From Thermoanaerobacterium sp. PSU-2 (GTDB lineage Bacteria > Bacillota > Thermoanaerobacteria > Thermoanaerobacterales > Thermoanaerobacteraceae), in NCBI RefSeq assembly GCF_002102475.1, contig NZ_MSQD01000012.1, positions 1 through 64,000 of the forward strand: a stretch of 64,000 nt of DNA, given 5' to 3'. Below, in pieces: positions 53,579 through 64,000 of this stretch. The notes below the pieces were generated by a model, which was given only the letters and a program-made list of their open reading frames with translations, made no database searches and was not told where the DNA came from. A program made the position numbers and the translations under genes. The stretch's first letter is position 1; each line of letters starts with the position of its first letter.

Positions 53579-56017
53579 GTGAGTGATAACACAAATAATG
53601 AAGAATTGAGAGTAATACCAGTAGATGTAGAAGATGAGATGAAAAAATCTTTTATAGATTACGCCATGAGCGTCATTGTAAGCAGGGCTTTGCCTGACGT
53701 GAGAGATGGATTAAAGCCTGTTCACAGGAGAATTCTCTATGCAATGAATGGCCTTGGTCTTACGCCTGACAAGCCTTACAAGAAAAGCGTAACTGTCGTA
53801 GGTGAAGTATTAGGGAAATACCATCCACACGGCGATGTGGCAGTTTACGACGCTATGGTTAGGATGGCGCAGGATTTTTCCATGAGAGAGACATTGGTTG
53901 ACGGCCATGGTAATTTTGGAAGCATCGACGGTGATCCGGCTGCTGCCATGAGGTACACAGAAGCAAGGTTATCAAAGATAGCTTTGGAAATGCTTACTGA
54001 CATAAATAAAGAGACTGTAGACTTTGTGCCAAACTTCGATGAAAACTACAAAGAACCTGTAGTTCTTCCATCAAGGTTTCCAAACTTATTGGTAAATGGA
54101 TCACAAGGAATAGCCGTTGGAATGGCTACTAATATTCCTCCTCACAATTTAGGCGAAGTGATAGACGGCATAATTGCGTATATAGATAATCCGTATATTG
54201 CTACAGATGAGCTTATGAGGTATATAAAGGGCCCTGACTTTCCTACGGGTGGTCTTATAGTTGGAAAAGATGGCATCAGAGAAACGTACGAGACAGGCAG
54301 AGGGAAGATAATAGTAAGGGCAAAGGCAGAGATAGAGGAGCACAATGGCAGGAATCGCATAGTCGTCACAGAATTGCCTTATATGGTCATAAAATCAAAG
54401 TTGGTTGAAAAGATAGCGGAGCTTGTAAGGGACAAGCATATAGAAGGCATCTCTGATTTAAGAGATGAATCGGATAGAAACGGCATGAGAATCGTCATAG
54501 AATTAAAGAGAGATGTAAACCCAAAGGTCGTCTTGAACAAATTGTACATGCATACACAGATGCAGCAGACGTTCGGAGCTATCATGTTGGCCCTTGTGGA
54601 TGGAGCTCCAAAGATACTTTCGTTAAATCAGATTATTGAAAAGTACGTGGATCACCAGGTGGATGTTATTACCAGAAGAACGAAGTTTGACCTTCAAAAG
54701 GCCGAAGAAAGGGCACACATTTTAGAAGGCTTGAAGATTGCCCTTGACCATATTGATGAAGTCATAAATGTGATACGAAGCTCAAAAACAGAGCCTATAG
54801 CGAAGAATAATTTGATGGATAAGTTTGGGCTTAGCGATAGGCAAGCACAGGCTATCGTTGATATGAGGCTAGGACGCCTTACAGGATTAGAAAGACAGAA
54901 GATAGAAGATGAATTAAACGATCTTTACAAAAAAATAAAAGAGCTAAAAAGCATACTGTCAGATGAAAAAAAGGTGCTGGACATAATAAAGAAAGAGCTT
55001 AAAGACGTAAAAGATAAATATTCATCAGATAGAAAGACGCAAATTGTTGCGAAAGAAGACGAAGTCGACATTGAAGATTTAGTTCAACTGGAAGACGCTG
55101 TTGTAACCATGACGCACTTTGGCTACATAAAGAGGATGCCTCTTGATGCGTATAAATCACAGAAGCGTGGTGGAAAGGGTATTTCCGGCATATCTACAAG
55201 AGAAGATGATTTTGTAGAAAATGTATTTACAACTACGACACATGATAGGCTTTTGTTTTTTACAAACAAAGGCAAGGTGTACAGCTTAAGGACGATAGAC
55301 ATACCTGAATCAGGAAGGCAAGCCAAAGGGACAGCTATAATAAACCTCATTCAGATAGATCAAGATGAAAAAGTAAATGCTGTGATACCAATAAAAAAAT
55401 CCCATAATGCTAAATACGTCGTTATGTGCACTAAAAATGGCATAATCAAAAAGACTGAGATCGAAGATTTTCCGAAGATAAAGAAAAGCGGCAATACAGC
55501 CATAAAGCTTGACGATGGAGATGAGCTTATAAATGTCATGCTTACAGATGGCAACAGGGAAATAATCATAGGTACAGCAAACGGCTTCTGCATAAGGTTC
55601 CATGAGGACAATCTAAGGCCAATGGGTAGACAGGCAAGAGGTGTAATAGCAGTTACACTAAGAGATGATGATTACGTCGTTGAAATGGATTTGGTTGATA
55701 AAGATAGAGATATATTAGTTGTTACAGAAAATGGATACGGAAAGAGAAGCGATGCAGATGAATACAGATTGCAGACAAGGGCAGGAAAAGGAATAATAGC
55801 TGCAAAAATAACGAAAAAAACTGGAAAATTGGTTTCTGTAATGTCTGTAAGTGAAAAAGACGAGATCATGATAATATCAGCTAATGGTATCCTTATAAGG
55901 ACTAAAGTGGCTGATATATCAAAGATGCACAGAGATACTACAGGTGTGACGCTGATGAAGCTTGATGAAGGGGATAGAGTTGTTTCGACTGCAAGGATTG
56001 CAAATGATGAGGAATAA
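53579..56017 (+). CDS. gyrA: DNA gyrase subunit A
   Basis: The 812-residue subunit has the DNA-cleavage Tyr126 in [16 protein letters not shown], the quinolone-region [19 protein letters not shown], a coiled coil (about 435-490) and a six-bladed C-terminal domain with the GyrA box variant [10 protein letters not shown] that allows DNA wrapping. GTG 53579 follows GCAGGTGATTTAA, 13 bp behind gyrB. The inverted repeat at 56019-56040 after the stop has no U tract. Confidence 0.97.
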   Translation: MSDNTNNEELRVIPVDVEDEMKKSFIDYAMSVIVSRALPDVRDGLKPVHRRILYAMNGLGLTPDKPYKKSVTVVGEVLGKYHPHGDVAVYDAMVRMAQDFSMRETLVDGHGNFGSIDGDPAAAMRYTEARLSKIALEMLTDINKETVDFVPNFDENYKEPVVLPSRFPNLLVNGSQGIAVGMATNIPPHNLGEVIDGIIAYIDNPYIATDELMRYIKGPDFPTGGLIVGKDGIRETYETGRGKIIVRAKAEIEEHNGRNRIVVTELPYMVIKSKLVEKIAELVRDKHIEGISDLRDESDRNGMRIVIELKRDVNPKVVLNKLYMHTQMQQTFGAIMLALVDGAPKILSLNQIIEKYVDHQVDVITRRTKFDLQKAEERAHILEGLKIALDHIDEVINVIRSSKTEPIAKNNLMDKFGLSDRQAQAIVDMRLGRLTGLERQKIEDELNDLYKKIKELKSILSDEKKVLDIIKKELKDVKDKYSSDRKTQIVAKEDEVDIEDLVQLEDAVVTMTHFGYIKRMPLDAYKSQKRGGKGISGISTREDDFVENVFTTTTHDRLLFFTNKGKVYSLRTIDIPESGRQAKGTAIINLIQIDQDEKVNAVIPIKKSHNAKYVVMCTKNGIIKKTEIEDFPKIKKSGNTAIKLDDGDELINVMLTDGNREIIIGTANGFCIRFHEDNLRPMGRQARGVIAVTLRDDDYVVEMDLVDKDRDILVVTENGYGKRSDADEYRLQTRAGKGIIAAKITKKTGKLVSVMSVSEKDEIMIISANGILIRTKVADISKMHRDTTGVTLMKLDEGDRVVSTARIANDEE

Positions 56018-56119
56018 ATTGTTAAAATTTATTTTAACAAAAGAAGGATTTTTAAGATAGATGTCGAATATATATTAAGAGGCGAATTGTTAAAAATTTT
56101 TCTAAAAGGAGAGGTTACC

Positions 56120-56557
56120 ATGAAAAAATCATTAGCTATTGGGCTTACGACGGCATTTATTGCAGTAAGCTTGGTTGGTTGTGGTTCAAATAACTCCAAT
56201 ACGTCTTCAAACACATCTGGTGCGTACAAGGATGGGACTTACAAGGCAGAGCAAGCATCATTCGATGCACACGGATACAAAGGACAGATTGAAATCACCG
56301 TAAAAGACGGCAAGATTTCAAGCGTTGTGTACAATGAAGTAGACAAAAACGGCAAGTTCAAAAGAGACGATGCTGACTATGCATCAAAGATGAAAGCTAA
56401 AAACAACATAACGCCAAAAGAAGTAGATGAAAAACTTCAGCAAGAATTGGTAGATAGTCAAGATACGTCAAAAGTTGATACTGTGGCAGGTGCTACAGAG
56501 TCGTCAAAGACGTTTGTAGAGTTGGCAAATCAAGCATTGAAAGATGCTAAGAAATAA
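56120..56557 (+). CDS. FMN-binding-domain lipoprotein, probably flavinylated
   Basis: The 145-residue protein has a lipoprotein signal with lipobox VSLVGC (Cys21), a short Ser/Asn linker and one FMN_bind domain (DGTYKAEQASFDAHGYKGQI onward). It contains DTVAGATESS (120-129), matching the ApbE flavinylation motif with acceptor Thr126. It would sit outside the membrane as a small redox carrier. It has its own terminator. The redox partner is not in the window. Confidence 0.85.
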   Translation: MKKSLAIGLTTAFIAVSLVGCGSNNSNTSSNTSGAYKDGTYKAEQASFDAHGYKGQIEITVKDGKISSVVYNEVDKNGKFKRDDADYASKMKAKNNITPKEVDEKLQQELVDSQDTSKVDTVAGATESSKTFVELANQALKDAKK

Positions 56558-56561
56558 AAAA

Positions 56562-56588
56562 ACCCCTCCATTTTGGAGGGTTTTTTTC
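56562..56588 (+). terminator. Terminator of the FMN lipoprotein gene
   Basis: CCCTCC and GGAGGG with a short A/T loop are followed by TTTTTTTC. The upstream A run could make it function for the converging ferritin-like gene as well. Confidence 0.88.
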
Positions 56589-57021
56589 ATGGATCTATTT
56601 TTAGTATACCTAATGCTTTTTCCAGATCTATTATGTGATTTTCTTCTTCTAAAGCTATATTTCTAAGCTTTTGTCCTACATCGAAAAGCCCTAAATTTTC
56701 TGCTTGAGCTATTCTCTGATTGTACCCATTCAGTGCGTCGTACTCGTAGTTTAAATCTTGATAAAGCATTTCTCTATTGTCAAGAGAAGTTTGCCTTGGG
56801 TAAACTTCCACTGTGGGGATACCACCAAGGTATTGTATAATGTCTGTCAATATTACCGCATGATCGTGTTCATCTTTTGCGTGTTCTAATATCTTGTCGA
56901 TGACTTCTACGTATTCCGCTCCGTGCAGCATGCTGGAGTGCTGGATGTACTGTACCATTGCTGCGTATTCCTTGGTTAAGTCAGTATTCAAGTTTGATAT
57001 AAGCTCTTTTTTGCTTACCAT
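56587..57021 (-). CDS. Ferritin-like diiron protein
   Basis: The 144-residue four-helix protein has ferritin-like Glu/His ligands: YAAMVQYIQHSSMLHGAEYV, HAKDEHDHAVILTDIIQYLG, YEYDALNGYNQRIAQAENLG and RNIALEEENHIIDLEKALG. It resembles small bacterioferritin-type proteins of clostridia. Iron storage or oxidative protection is likely from the family. ATG 57021 follows AAAGAGGTGAATTTTA. It stands alone on the minus strand. Confidence 0.85.
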   Translation of the reverse strand: MVSKKELISNLNTDLTKEYAAMVQYIQHSSMLHGAEYVEVIDKILEHAKDEHDHAVILTDIIQYLGGIPTVEVYPRQTSLDNREMLYQDLNYEYDALNGYNQRIAQAENLGLFDVGQKLRNIALEEENHIIDLEKALGILKIDP

Positions 57022-57158
57022 TAAAATTCACCTCTTTAAAAATATATGTTGATTCATACTATGATGATACTGATAAAAAAAGTATTTTTTTGCTTAAAAA
57101 ATTAAAATTTTTTAATAAATGTAAACGATGATTTATTTAGAATTTACAAAAAATTAAG

Positions 57159-57187
57159 TTGACTTATTTTCAATATGCTGATAGAAT
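57159..57187 (+). promoter_or_regulatory. Promoter of the ilv-leu operon
   Basis: TTGACT (57159-57164) and TAGAAT (57182-57187) are 17 bp apart and directly precede the T-box leader. Confidence 0.75.
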
Positions 57188-57219
57188 AACTATTAATTTC
57201 ACCTTAAGATATTTCATCT

Positions 57220-57470
57220 CAATAAAAGCGATGATGGAGAGGGGTATATGTATAAGCTAAAGAGAGCCGGTGGTTGCTGCAAACCGGTGCGAGTACATAT
57301 ATTAGATCGCTCCGGAGTAGTTAAGTTGAAGTTTTAGTAGGCTTAACCGTAAGACCTGCGTTAAAGGTAAAGTATGATTACTTGCTGAGGCATTTGCCGT
57401 GAGGTAAATGCGAAATCAGGTGGTACCGCGAGATGATCCTCGCCCTGAATATGGGGCGGGGATTTTTTAA
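57220..57470 (+). promoter_or_regulatory. T-box leader of the branched-chain amino acid operon
   Basis: Stem I is formed by GCGAT (at about 57227) with ATCGC (57306-57310) and TATATGTA with TACATATA, capped by AGAGAGCCGGTGG...CCGGTG. The invariant T-box AGGTGGTACCGCG is at 57418-57430. A terminator with CCTCGCCC/GGGGCGGGG and TTTTTT (57436-57468) follows. Uncharged tRNA would favour the antiterminator. The specifier loop holds TTAGA; TTA (Leu, 57302-57304) is my tentative specifier, with ATC (Ile) an alternative. Confidence 0.92.
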
Positions 57471-57490
57471 TATGTGAAAGGGGTGATATT

Positions 57491-57997
57491 ATCATACACA
57501 CAATATCTGTCTTGGTAAACAATCATTCTGGTGTATTGTCGCGAGTTGTAGGTCTTTTCTCAAGAAGAGGCTACAACATTGAAAGTTTGGCTGTAGGCAC
57601 CACAGAACAAAACGATCAATCTCGCATTACCTTAACAGTCGATGGTGACGATTATGTGATAACACAAATAATAAGACAGCTTAGCAAACTGTATGATGTC
57701 ATTAAAGTACAAGATGTAGGTAAATTCCCTAATGTATCAAGGGAGCTTGTACTGGTGAAAGTCGAGATCAATTCCAGCACGAGAGATGACATCATGCATA
57801 TCGTAGATACTTTTAGAGGCAAAGTCATTGATATTTCACTGGATTCTATCATCATTGAAATGACTGGAGACACTGAAAAAGTAGAGGCATTTATAAAACT
57901 CATCAAACAGTTTCAAGTCAGAGAACTTACAAGAACAGGTCTTATAACTTTAGAAAGAGGAAATAGAATTTTAAAAGAATATGAGGAGGAATTGTAA
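57491..57997 (+). CDS. ilvN: Acetolactate synthase small (regulatory) subunit
   Basis: The 168-residue protein has the ACT domain (HTISVLVNNHSGVLSRVVGL, FSRRGYNIESLAVG) and the C-terminal IlvN domain. It activates and feedback-regulates the catalytic IlvB subunit. No ATG/GTG/TTG gives a complete first strand: the family usually begins M-x-H-T-I-S-V-L-V, which here corresponds to ATC 57491, 7 nt after GGGG of the AAAGGGGTGAT site. The TTG at 57512 would remove the first strand. No ilvB precedes it. Confidence 0.85.
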   Translation: MIHTISVLVNNHSGVLSRVVGLFSRRGYNIESLAVGTTEQNDQSRITLTVDGDDYVITQIIRQLSKLYDVIKVQDVGKFPNVSRELVLVKVEINSSTRDDIMHIVDTFRGKVIDISLDSIIIEMTGDTEKVEAFIKLIKQFQVRELTRTGLITLERGNRILKEYEEEL

Positions 57998-58993
<996 letters not shown>

Positions 58994-59008
58994 AGAGGGG
59001 GCTTGTTT

Positions 59009-60202
59009 ATGGGGGATAGAAAAGTCATTGTTTTTGATACGACATTGAGAGATGGTGAGCAGACGCCAGGCGTCAATTTCGACAAGGAAACTAAATATAA
59101 GATAGCAAATAAGCTTGTTTCACTTGGAGTTGACGTAATAGAAGCCGGCTTTCCTGCTGCATCAAACGGTGATTTTGAAGCTGTAAAGTATGTAGGGGAG
59201 AATTTAGATGGCGTCACTGTCGCAGGATTGTCAAGATGTGTGAAAAGCGATATAGATAGAACCTATGAAGCATTAAAAAATGCGAAAAAGTCCAGGATAC
59301 ATCTTTTTATTGCCACATCTGATATTCATTTAAAATACAAGTTAAAAATATCCAGAGATGAAGCTTTAAAAATGGCAGTTGACAGTGTGAAATATGCTTT
59401 AGGTAAATTTGATGAAATTCAATTTTCTGCTGAAGATGCATCAAGGACTGATTGGGATTTCTTGGTCAAAGTGTTTAACGAAGTCATTGATGCTGGAGCT
59501 AAGATAATAAATATACCTGATACGGTAGGATATGCCGTTCCAAAAGAATTTGGCAGATTGGTAGAGTACGTAAAAGATAACATTCACGACAGAGAAAATG
59601 TGACGATAAGCGTCCACTGCCACAACGACCTTGGCATGGCTGTGGTAAACTCACTTTCAGCAGTTGAAAGCGGTGCGGATCAAGTGGAAGTTACTGTATG
59701 TGGAATAGGGGAAAGAGCTGGAAATGCTGCTTTAGAAGAAGTCATCATGGCCATAAATACAAGAAAGGATTATTTTAATGTAATCCATGGCATAAACACA
59801 AAGGAAATTTACAGCACATGCAAGCTGGTAAGTGAGATGGCAGGGATAGAACTTCAACCAAACAAAGCCATTGTTGGATTTAACGCTTTTAGGCATACTG
59901 CTGGAATCCATCAACACGGTGTCATAAACAATAAAGCTACCTACGAGATAATGAAGCCAGAAGATATAGGCATAACGACTGATCATATATCTATGGGCAA
60001 ATTATCCGGCAGAAATGCCTTTGAATTGAAGTTAAAAAACATGGGATTCAATCTTTCGCGAGATGAGATAAATATCGCTTTTAAGAGATTTAAAGACGTA
60101 GCTGACAATAAAAAAGTTGTAGATGATGAAGATATAAGAGAAATCGTAGAAGATGTAATTTTAAACAGTAAGAGTTTTAAGGAGGGAGAGCTTTGGGGTT
60201 AA
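59009..60202 (+). CDS. leuA: 2-isopropylmalate synthase, short form without the regulatory domain
   Basis: The 397-residue protein has the HMGL-like barrel ([60 protein letters not shown]) and linker subdomains ([20 protein letters not shown]), but ends at about residue 397, where full-length LeuA (about 510) continues into the leucine-binding LeuA_dimer domain. The place in a leu operon supports LeuA rather than homocitrate synthase. Leucine feedback is therefore probably absent or provided differently. ATG 59009 follows GAGGGGGCTTG. Confidence 0.88.
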   Translation: MGDRKVIVFDTTLRDGEQTPGVNFDKETKYKIANKLVSLGVDVIEAGFPAASNGDFEAVKYVGENLDGVTVAGLSRCVKSDIDRTYEALKNAKKSRIHLFIATSDIHLKYKLKISRDEALKMAVDSVKYALGKFDEIQFSAEDASRTDWDFLVKVFNEVIDAGAKIINIPDTVGYAVPKEFGRLVEYVKDNIHDRENVTISVHCHNDLGMAVVNSLSAVESGADQVEVTVCGIGERAGNAALEEVIMAINTRKDYFNVIHGINTKEIYSTCKLVSEMAGIELQPNKAIVGFNAFRHTAGIHQHGVINNKATYEIMKPEDIGITTDHISMGKLSGRNAFELKLKNMGFNLSRDEINIAFKRFKDVADNKKVVDDEDIREIVEDVILNSKSFKEGELWG

Positions 60203-61449
60203 CACTTACACAAAAAATTTTAGCTAATAAAGCCGGATATGAAGTTAAACCTGGAGATCTTATAGAGATAGACGTTGACATGGTGTTAGGCAATGATGTC
60301 ACATCGCCTGTTGCCATAAAAGAGTTTTTAAAGATAGGTGTAAAGGAAGTATTCGACAAAGAGAAAATTGCATTAGTGCCTGACCATTTTGTCCCAAACA
60401 AAGACATAAAGTCTGCAGAACAAGTAAATATCGTAAGGAAATTTGCCAGAGAGTACGGCATCGTAAACTTCTTTGAAGTAGGGCAAATGGGGATAGAACA
60501 TGCCCTTTTGCCGGAAAAAGGCTTAGTATTGCCAGGAGATGTGGTAATAGGTGCAGATTCTCATACATGCACGTACGGTGCAATAACGTGTTTCTCTACA
60601 GGAATAGGAAGCACTGATATGGCCTGTGCCATGGCTACAGGCAAGGCTTGGTTTAAGGTTCCCGAAGCCATAAAGTTTAATCTTAAAGGAAAGCTTAATA
60701 AGTGGGTAAGCGGAAAAGACGTCATACTGTACATCATCGGCATGATAGGTGTAGATGGCGCACTTTATAAGTCGATGGAATTTACTGGCGACATCTCGTC
60801 TTTGTCGATTGATGACAGGTTTACAATTGCAAATATGGCTATAGAAGCAGGGGCTAAAAATGGTATTTTCGATTACGACGAAATTACCGAAGCATATGTT
60901 TTGGGGAGAGCAAAGAGAAATTACAAAGTGTTTAAAGCTGATGATGATGCAGAATACGTAAAGACATACGATATAGACTTATCAACGATAAAGCCGCAAG
61001 TGGCATTTCCTCACTTGCCTGAAAACACAAAGTCCATAGATGATGTTGGAAATGTAAAGATAGATCAAGTTGTAATAGGTTCTTGTACAAATGGCCGTCT
61101 ACAAGATATGGAAGTGACGTATGAAATTTTAAAAGGCAAGAAGGTTCATCCAGATGTAAGGTTGATAATATTCCCAGCTACACAAGACATATACTTGGAA
61201 TGTGTAAGAAGAGGCTATATAGAAGAATTCATAAAGGCAGGTGCTGCTGTATCTACGCCTACATGCGGCCCTTGTTTAGGCGGTCACATGGGGATACTTG
61301 CAAAAGGTGAAAGGGCAATATCCACTACAAACAGAAACTTTGTTGGCAGGATGGGTCACACAGAAAGCGAAGTGTACTTGGCAAGTCCTGCTGTAGCAGC
61401 GGCATCAGCCATAAAAGGCTATATAGCAAGTCCTGAGGAGGTGGCTTAA
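60193..61449 (+). CDS. leuC: 3-isopropylmalate dehydratase large subunit
   Basis: The 418-residue protein is the short, archaeal/clostridial-type LeuC. It has [20 protein letters not shown] and the [4Fe-4S] cysteines in [13 protein letters not shown] and [16 protein letters not shown]. With LeuD it isomerises isopropylmalate. TTG 60193 follows AAGGAGGGAG and overlaps the leuA end by 10 bp. Confidence 0.96.
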   Translation: MGLTLTQKILANKAGYEVKPGDLIEIDVDMVLGNDVTSPVAIKEFLKIGVKEVFDKEKIALVPDHFVPNKDIKSAEQVNIVRKFAREYGIVNFFEVGQMGIEHALLPEKGLVLPGDVVIGADSHTCTYGAITCFSTGIGSTDMACAMATGKAWFKVPEAIKFNLKGKLNKWVSGKDVILYIIGMIGVDGALYKSMEFTGDISSLSIDDRFTIANMAIEAGAKNGIFDYDEITEAYVLGRAKRNYKVFKADDDAEYVKTYDIDLSTIKPQVAFPHLPENTKSIDDVGNVKIDQVVIGSCTNGRLQDMEVTYEILKGKKVHPDVRLIIFPATQDIYLECVRRGYIEEFIKAGAAVSTPTCGPCLGGHMGILAKGERAISTTNRNFVGRMGHTESEVYLASPAVAAASAIKGYIASPEEVA

Positions 61450-61935
61450 TTGGAAGGAAAGGCAATAAAGTACGGCGATAATGTGGATACGGATGTAATA
61501 ATACCTGCAAGGTTTTTAAATACATCTGATCCAAAAGAACTTGCTGCCCATTGCATGGAAGATTTAGATAAGAGCTTTAAAGATAGAGTCAAACCGGGAG
61601 ATATAATGGTTGCAGGAGACAATTTTGGCTGCGGTTCATCAAGAGAACATGCTCCTATAGCCATAAAGGAGTCTGGCATATCGTGTGTCATCGCAAAGTC
61701 GTTTGCCAGAATATTTTACAGAAATGCCATAAATATAGGATTGCCTATATTGGAATGTCCTGATGCGGCATCTTCGATAGAAGATGGTGACATTGTTTCA
61801 GTCGATTTTGAGACAGGTGTCATAAAAGACATAACAAAAGGCATCGAGTTTAAATCGCAGCCATTTCCTGAGTTTATAAAGAAGATAATCGAGTGTGGCG
61901 GCCTTGTAAACTACGTGAAGGAAAAGGTGGTATAG
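61450..61935 (+). CDS. leuD: 3-isopropylmalate dehydratase small subunit
   Basis: The 161-residue swivel-domain partner of LeuC shows [20 protein letters not shown] and [23 protein letters not shown] 61450 directly follows the leuC stop behind AGGAGGTGGC. The small size is normal for the type paired with 418-residue LeuC. Confidence 0.95.
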   Translation: MEGKAIKYGDNVDTDVIIPARFLNTSDPKELAAHCMEDLDKSFKDRVKPGDIMVAGDNFGCGSSREHAPIAIKESGISCVIAKSFARIFYRNAINIGLPILECPDAASSIEDGDIVSVDFETGVIKDITKGIEFKSQPFPEFIKKIIECGGLVNYVKEKVV

Positions 61936-63003
61936 ATGTACAAGATAGCTGTATTACCAGGAGATGGAATAGGAAAAGAAGTAATGGAGGAAGCACTTAA
62001 AGTATTAGATGCTGTTTCAGAAAAATACAACATCCAATTTGAAGTAAAGAAGTATCTGTTTGGCGGCTGTGCCATTGATGAGTTTGGAACGCCGTACCCT
62101 AAGGAAACAGAAGAAGCGTGCCTTAAAAGCGATGCAGTTTTGTTAGGGGCTGTTGGTGGGCCTAAGTGGGATGATCTGGATGGCGATAAGAGGCCTGAGG
62201 CAGGTCTTTTATCGTTGAGAAAAAGCCTTGGCGTGTATGCCAATTTAAGGCCTGCCACTCTCTTTAATTCTTTAAGAAGTGCATCTCCTTTGAAAGACGA
62301 AATTATAAAGGATGGGTTAGATGTACTTGTTGTAAGGGAATTGACAGGTGGCATATATTTTGGCGATAGAGGAACGGAAAAGATTGATTACGGGTATAAG
62401 GCATATGATACAGAATCGTATACCACCATGGAAATAGAGAGGATTGCCCATATAGCGTTTAAAGCGGCGAGAAACCGCAAGAAAAAAGTCACATCGGTTG
62501 ATAAGGCCAATATTTTGGATTCATCAAGATTATGGAGAAAAGTCGTCAATGAAGTGAGTAAAGAATACCCAGATGTAGAATTAAACCATCAGTATGTTGA
62601 CAATTGCTCTATGCAGCTTATAAAAGATCCATCACAGTTTGACGTGATACTTACATCAAATATGTTTGGAGACATATTGTCTGATGAAGCATCACAGCTT
62701 ACTGGATCAATAGGAATGTTGCCATCAGCCAGCTTGAGAGGTGACAAAGTTGGGCTTTACGAACCTGTACACGGTTCGGCTCCTGATATTGCTGGCACGA
62801 AGAAAGCTAATCCTTTAGCTACAATACTATCTGTCGCAATGATGCTGGAGTATTCCTTTGACATGGTTGATGCTGCAAATGACATAAGAAAGGCGGTAAA
62901 CGACCTATTGGAGGATGGCTACAGGACTCCTGATTTAGGAAAAGGCACTATTTTAAACACCGAAGAGATGGGCGACATGGTTGTAAAGTATTTAAAGAGG
63001 TGA
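61936..63003 (+). CDS. leuB: 3-isopropylmalate dehydrogenase
   Basis: The 355-residue enzyme has [20 protein letters not shown], the substrate loop [30 protein letters not shown], metal ligands in [20 protein letters not shown] and the NAD-binding [18 protein letters not shown]. It oxidises and decarboxylates isopropylmalate to ketoisocaproate. ATG 61936 is adjacent to the leuD stop. Confidence 0.97.
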   Translation: MYKIAVLPGDGIGKEVMEEALKVLDAVSEKYNIQFEVKKYLFGGCAIDEFGTPYPKETEEACLKSDAVLLGAVGGPKWDDLDGDKRPEAGLLSLRKSLGVYANLRPATLFNSLRSASPLKDEIIKDGLDVLVVRELTGGIYFGDRGTEKIDYGYKAYDTESYTTMEIERIAHIAFKAARNRKKKVTSVDKANILDSSRLWRKVVNEVSKEYPDVELNHQYVDNCSMQLIKDPSQFDVILTSNMFGDILSDEASQLTGSIGMLPSASLRGDKVGLYEPVHGSAPDIAGTKKANPLATILSVAMMLEYSFDMVDAANDIRKAVNDLLEDGYRTPDLGKGTILNTEEMGDMVVKYLKR

Positions 63004-63007
63004 TTTT

Positions 63008-64000
63008 ATGATAAGCGATAGCGTAAAAAAAGGAGTGGAAAAAGCGCCCCACAGGTCACTTTTGTACGCTTTAGGGCTTACAGATGATGAGATAAATAGG
63101 CCTTTAATAGGCATAGCTAATTCAAAAAACGACATAATTCCTGGACACATAAATCTTGACAAGATTGCAGAGGCAGTAAAAGCTGGTGTAAGGCTTGCTG
63201 GCGGCACTCCTTTAGAATTTTCCACAATAGGTGTCTGTGATGGAATAGCCATGAATCACAAAGGGATGAAGTATTCTCTTGCTTCAAGGGAATTGATAGC
63301 CGACAGCGTTGAGACGATGGCTATGGCCCATGGCCTTGACGGACTTGTGCTTATACCAAACTGCGACAAGATAGTTCCAGGTATGCTTATGGCGGCCGCA
63401 AGGCTAAACATACCAGCTATCGTAATAAGCGGAGGCCCGATGCTGGCTGGAAGTTACGAAGGAGGAGCATGCGATTTAAGCTCCATGTTTGAGGCGGTAG
63501 GCGCATTGAAGGCAGGCAAGATAAGTGAGGACGAGTTAAAGGCGATGGAGATGTCTGCTTGTCCTACGTGTGGTTCATGTTCAGGAATGTTTACCGCAAA
63601 TACGATGAATTGCCTTACAGAAGGGCTTGGCATAGGACTTCCTGGTAACGGCACGATACCTGCTGTTTACTCAGAAAGGATAAGGCTTGCTAAAAAAGCA
63701 GGAATGAAGATAGTGGAGCTTGTAGAAAAGGATATTAAGGCAAGAGATATTTTGACAGAAGATGCCTTTATAAATGCCTTTTGCTTAGACATGGCTTTAG
63801 GAGGCTCTACAAATACAGTTCTTCACTTAAAGGCTATTGCACATGAGGCAGGAGTTGATATACCTCTCGAAAAGATAAATGAAATCAATGAGAAGGTTCC
63901 AAACCTGTGCAAATTAAGCCCTGCAGGAAAGTATCATATAGAAGATCTCTACCATGCAGGTGGCATACAGGCAGTATTGAAAGAACTGTCAAAATTAGGA
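63008..64000 (+). CDS. ilvD: Dihydroxy-acid dehydratase, partial at the right edge
   Basis: The first 331 codons are present. The protein shows [40 protein letters not shown] and the cluster-binding [20 protein letters not shown], then [20 protein letters not shown]. It makes the keto acids of valine and isoleucine. ATG 63008 is 4 bp behind the leuB stop; an AAAGAGGTG site overlaps the stop. The C-terminal part and any following ilvB lie outside the window. Confidence 0.96.
   Translation, partial: MISDSVKKGVEKAPHRSLLYALGLTDDEINRPLIGIANSKNDIIPGHINLDKIAEAVKAGVRLAGGTPLEFSTIGVCDGIAMNHKGMKYSLASRELIADSVETMAMAHGLDGLVLIPNCDKIVPGMLMAAARLNIPAIVISGGPMLAGSYEGGACDLSSMFEAVGALKAGKISEDELKAMEMSACPTCGSCSGMFTANTMNCLTEGLGIGLPGNGTIPAVYSERIRLAKKAGMKIVELVEKDIKARDILTEDAFINAFCLDMALGGSTNTVLHLKAIAHEAGVDIPLEKINEINEKVPNLCKLSPAGKYHIEDLYHAGGIQAVLKELSKLG

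Noticed and set aside
56019..56040. Inverted repeat after gyrA as a terminator
   Set aside because: The stem is all A/T with almost no loop and is followed by AAGAAGG rather than T.

Overview
The window is a low-GC chromosomal segment of a spore-forming anaerobic Firmicute. The gene set (Soj/Spo0J plus Noc, YyaC, HydE, T-box, M-box, short intergenic gaps, frequent GTG/TTG starts with strong AGGAGG sites) fits a thermophilic saccharolytic clostridium of the Thermoanaerobacterium/Thermoanaerobacter type. That genus-level placement is inference from protein character, not from a search. It contains the replication origin: almost every gene left of about 44.6 kb reads on the minus strand and almost every gene right of 45.1 kb on the plus strand.

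Region 1 (1 to about 7,850) is the integrase end of a prophage or related element inserted at the 3' end of a tRNA-Thr gene. It has a tyrosine integrase, an ImmA/IrrE peptidase, a CI/Cro pair around three TACC-N5-GGTA operators, an antirepressor, an excisionase-like protein, an ERF recombinase, an HNH protein and a replisome organizer whose linker is encoded by a 6-bp microsatellite. The element continues beyond the left edge.

Region 2 (7.8 to 19.4 kb) holds tRNA-Thr, purA, a COG2509 flavoprotein, a split ThrE exporter (plus strand), an MCP-like protein, a small XapX protein, a two-component system, and an M-box-controlled pair: a soluble MgtE-like sensor with an NRAMP-family transporter. Region 3 (19.4 to 27.2 kb) is the conserved dnaB-rplI-gdpP-yybS and rpsR-ssb-rpsF block with DUF951, MscS and CvpA. 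Region 4 (27.4 to 35.4 kb) has yyaC, cyanophycin synthetase and cyanophycinase, a lipid kinase, a DUF4446 protein, a cysteine desulfurase and a DUF3343-HydE fusion.

Region 5 (35.4 to 56 kb) is the classical origin cluster: parB, parA, noc, a NUDIX gene, rsmG, mnmG, mnmE, khpB/jag, yidC, yidD, rnpA, rpmH, then oriC, dnaA, dnaN, yaaA, recF, remB, gyrB and gyrA. It carries two parS palindromes, DnaA boxes and a DnaA-trio array between dnaA and dnaN. A MurT/GatD pair is inserted head-on between remB and gyrB. Region 6 (56 to 64 kb) has a putative flavinylated lipoprotein, a ferritin-like protein, and a T-box-controlled branched-chain amino acid operon (ilvN, ilvC, leuA, leuC, leuD, leuB, ilvD) that runs off the right edge.
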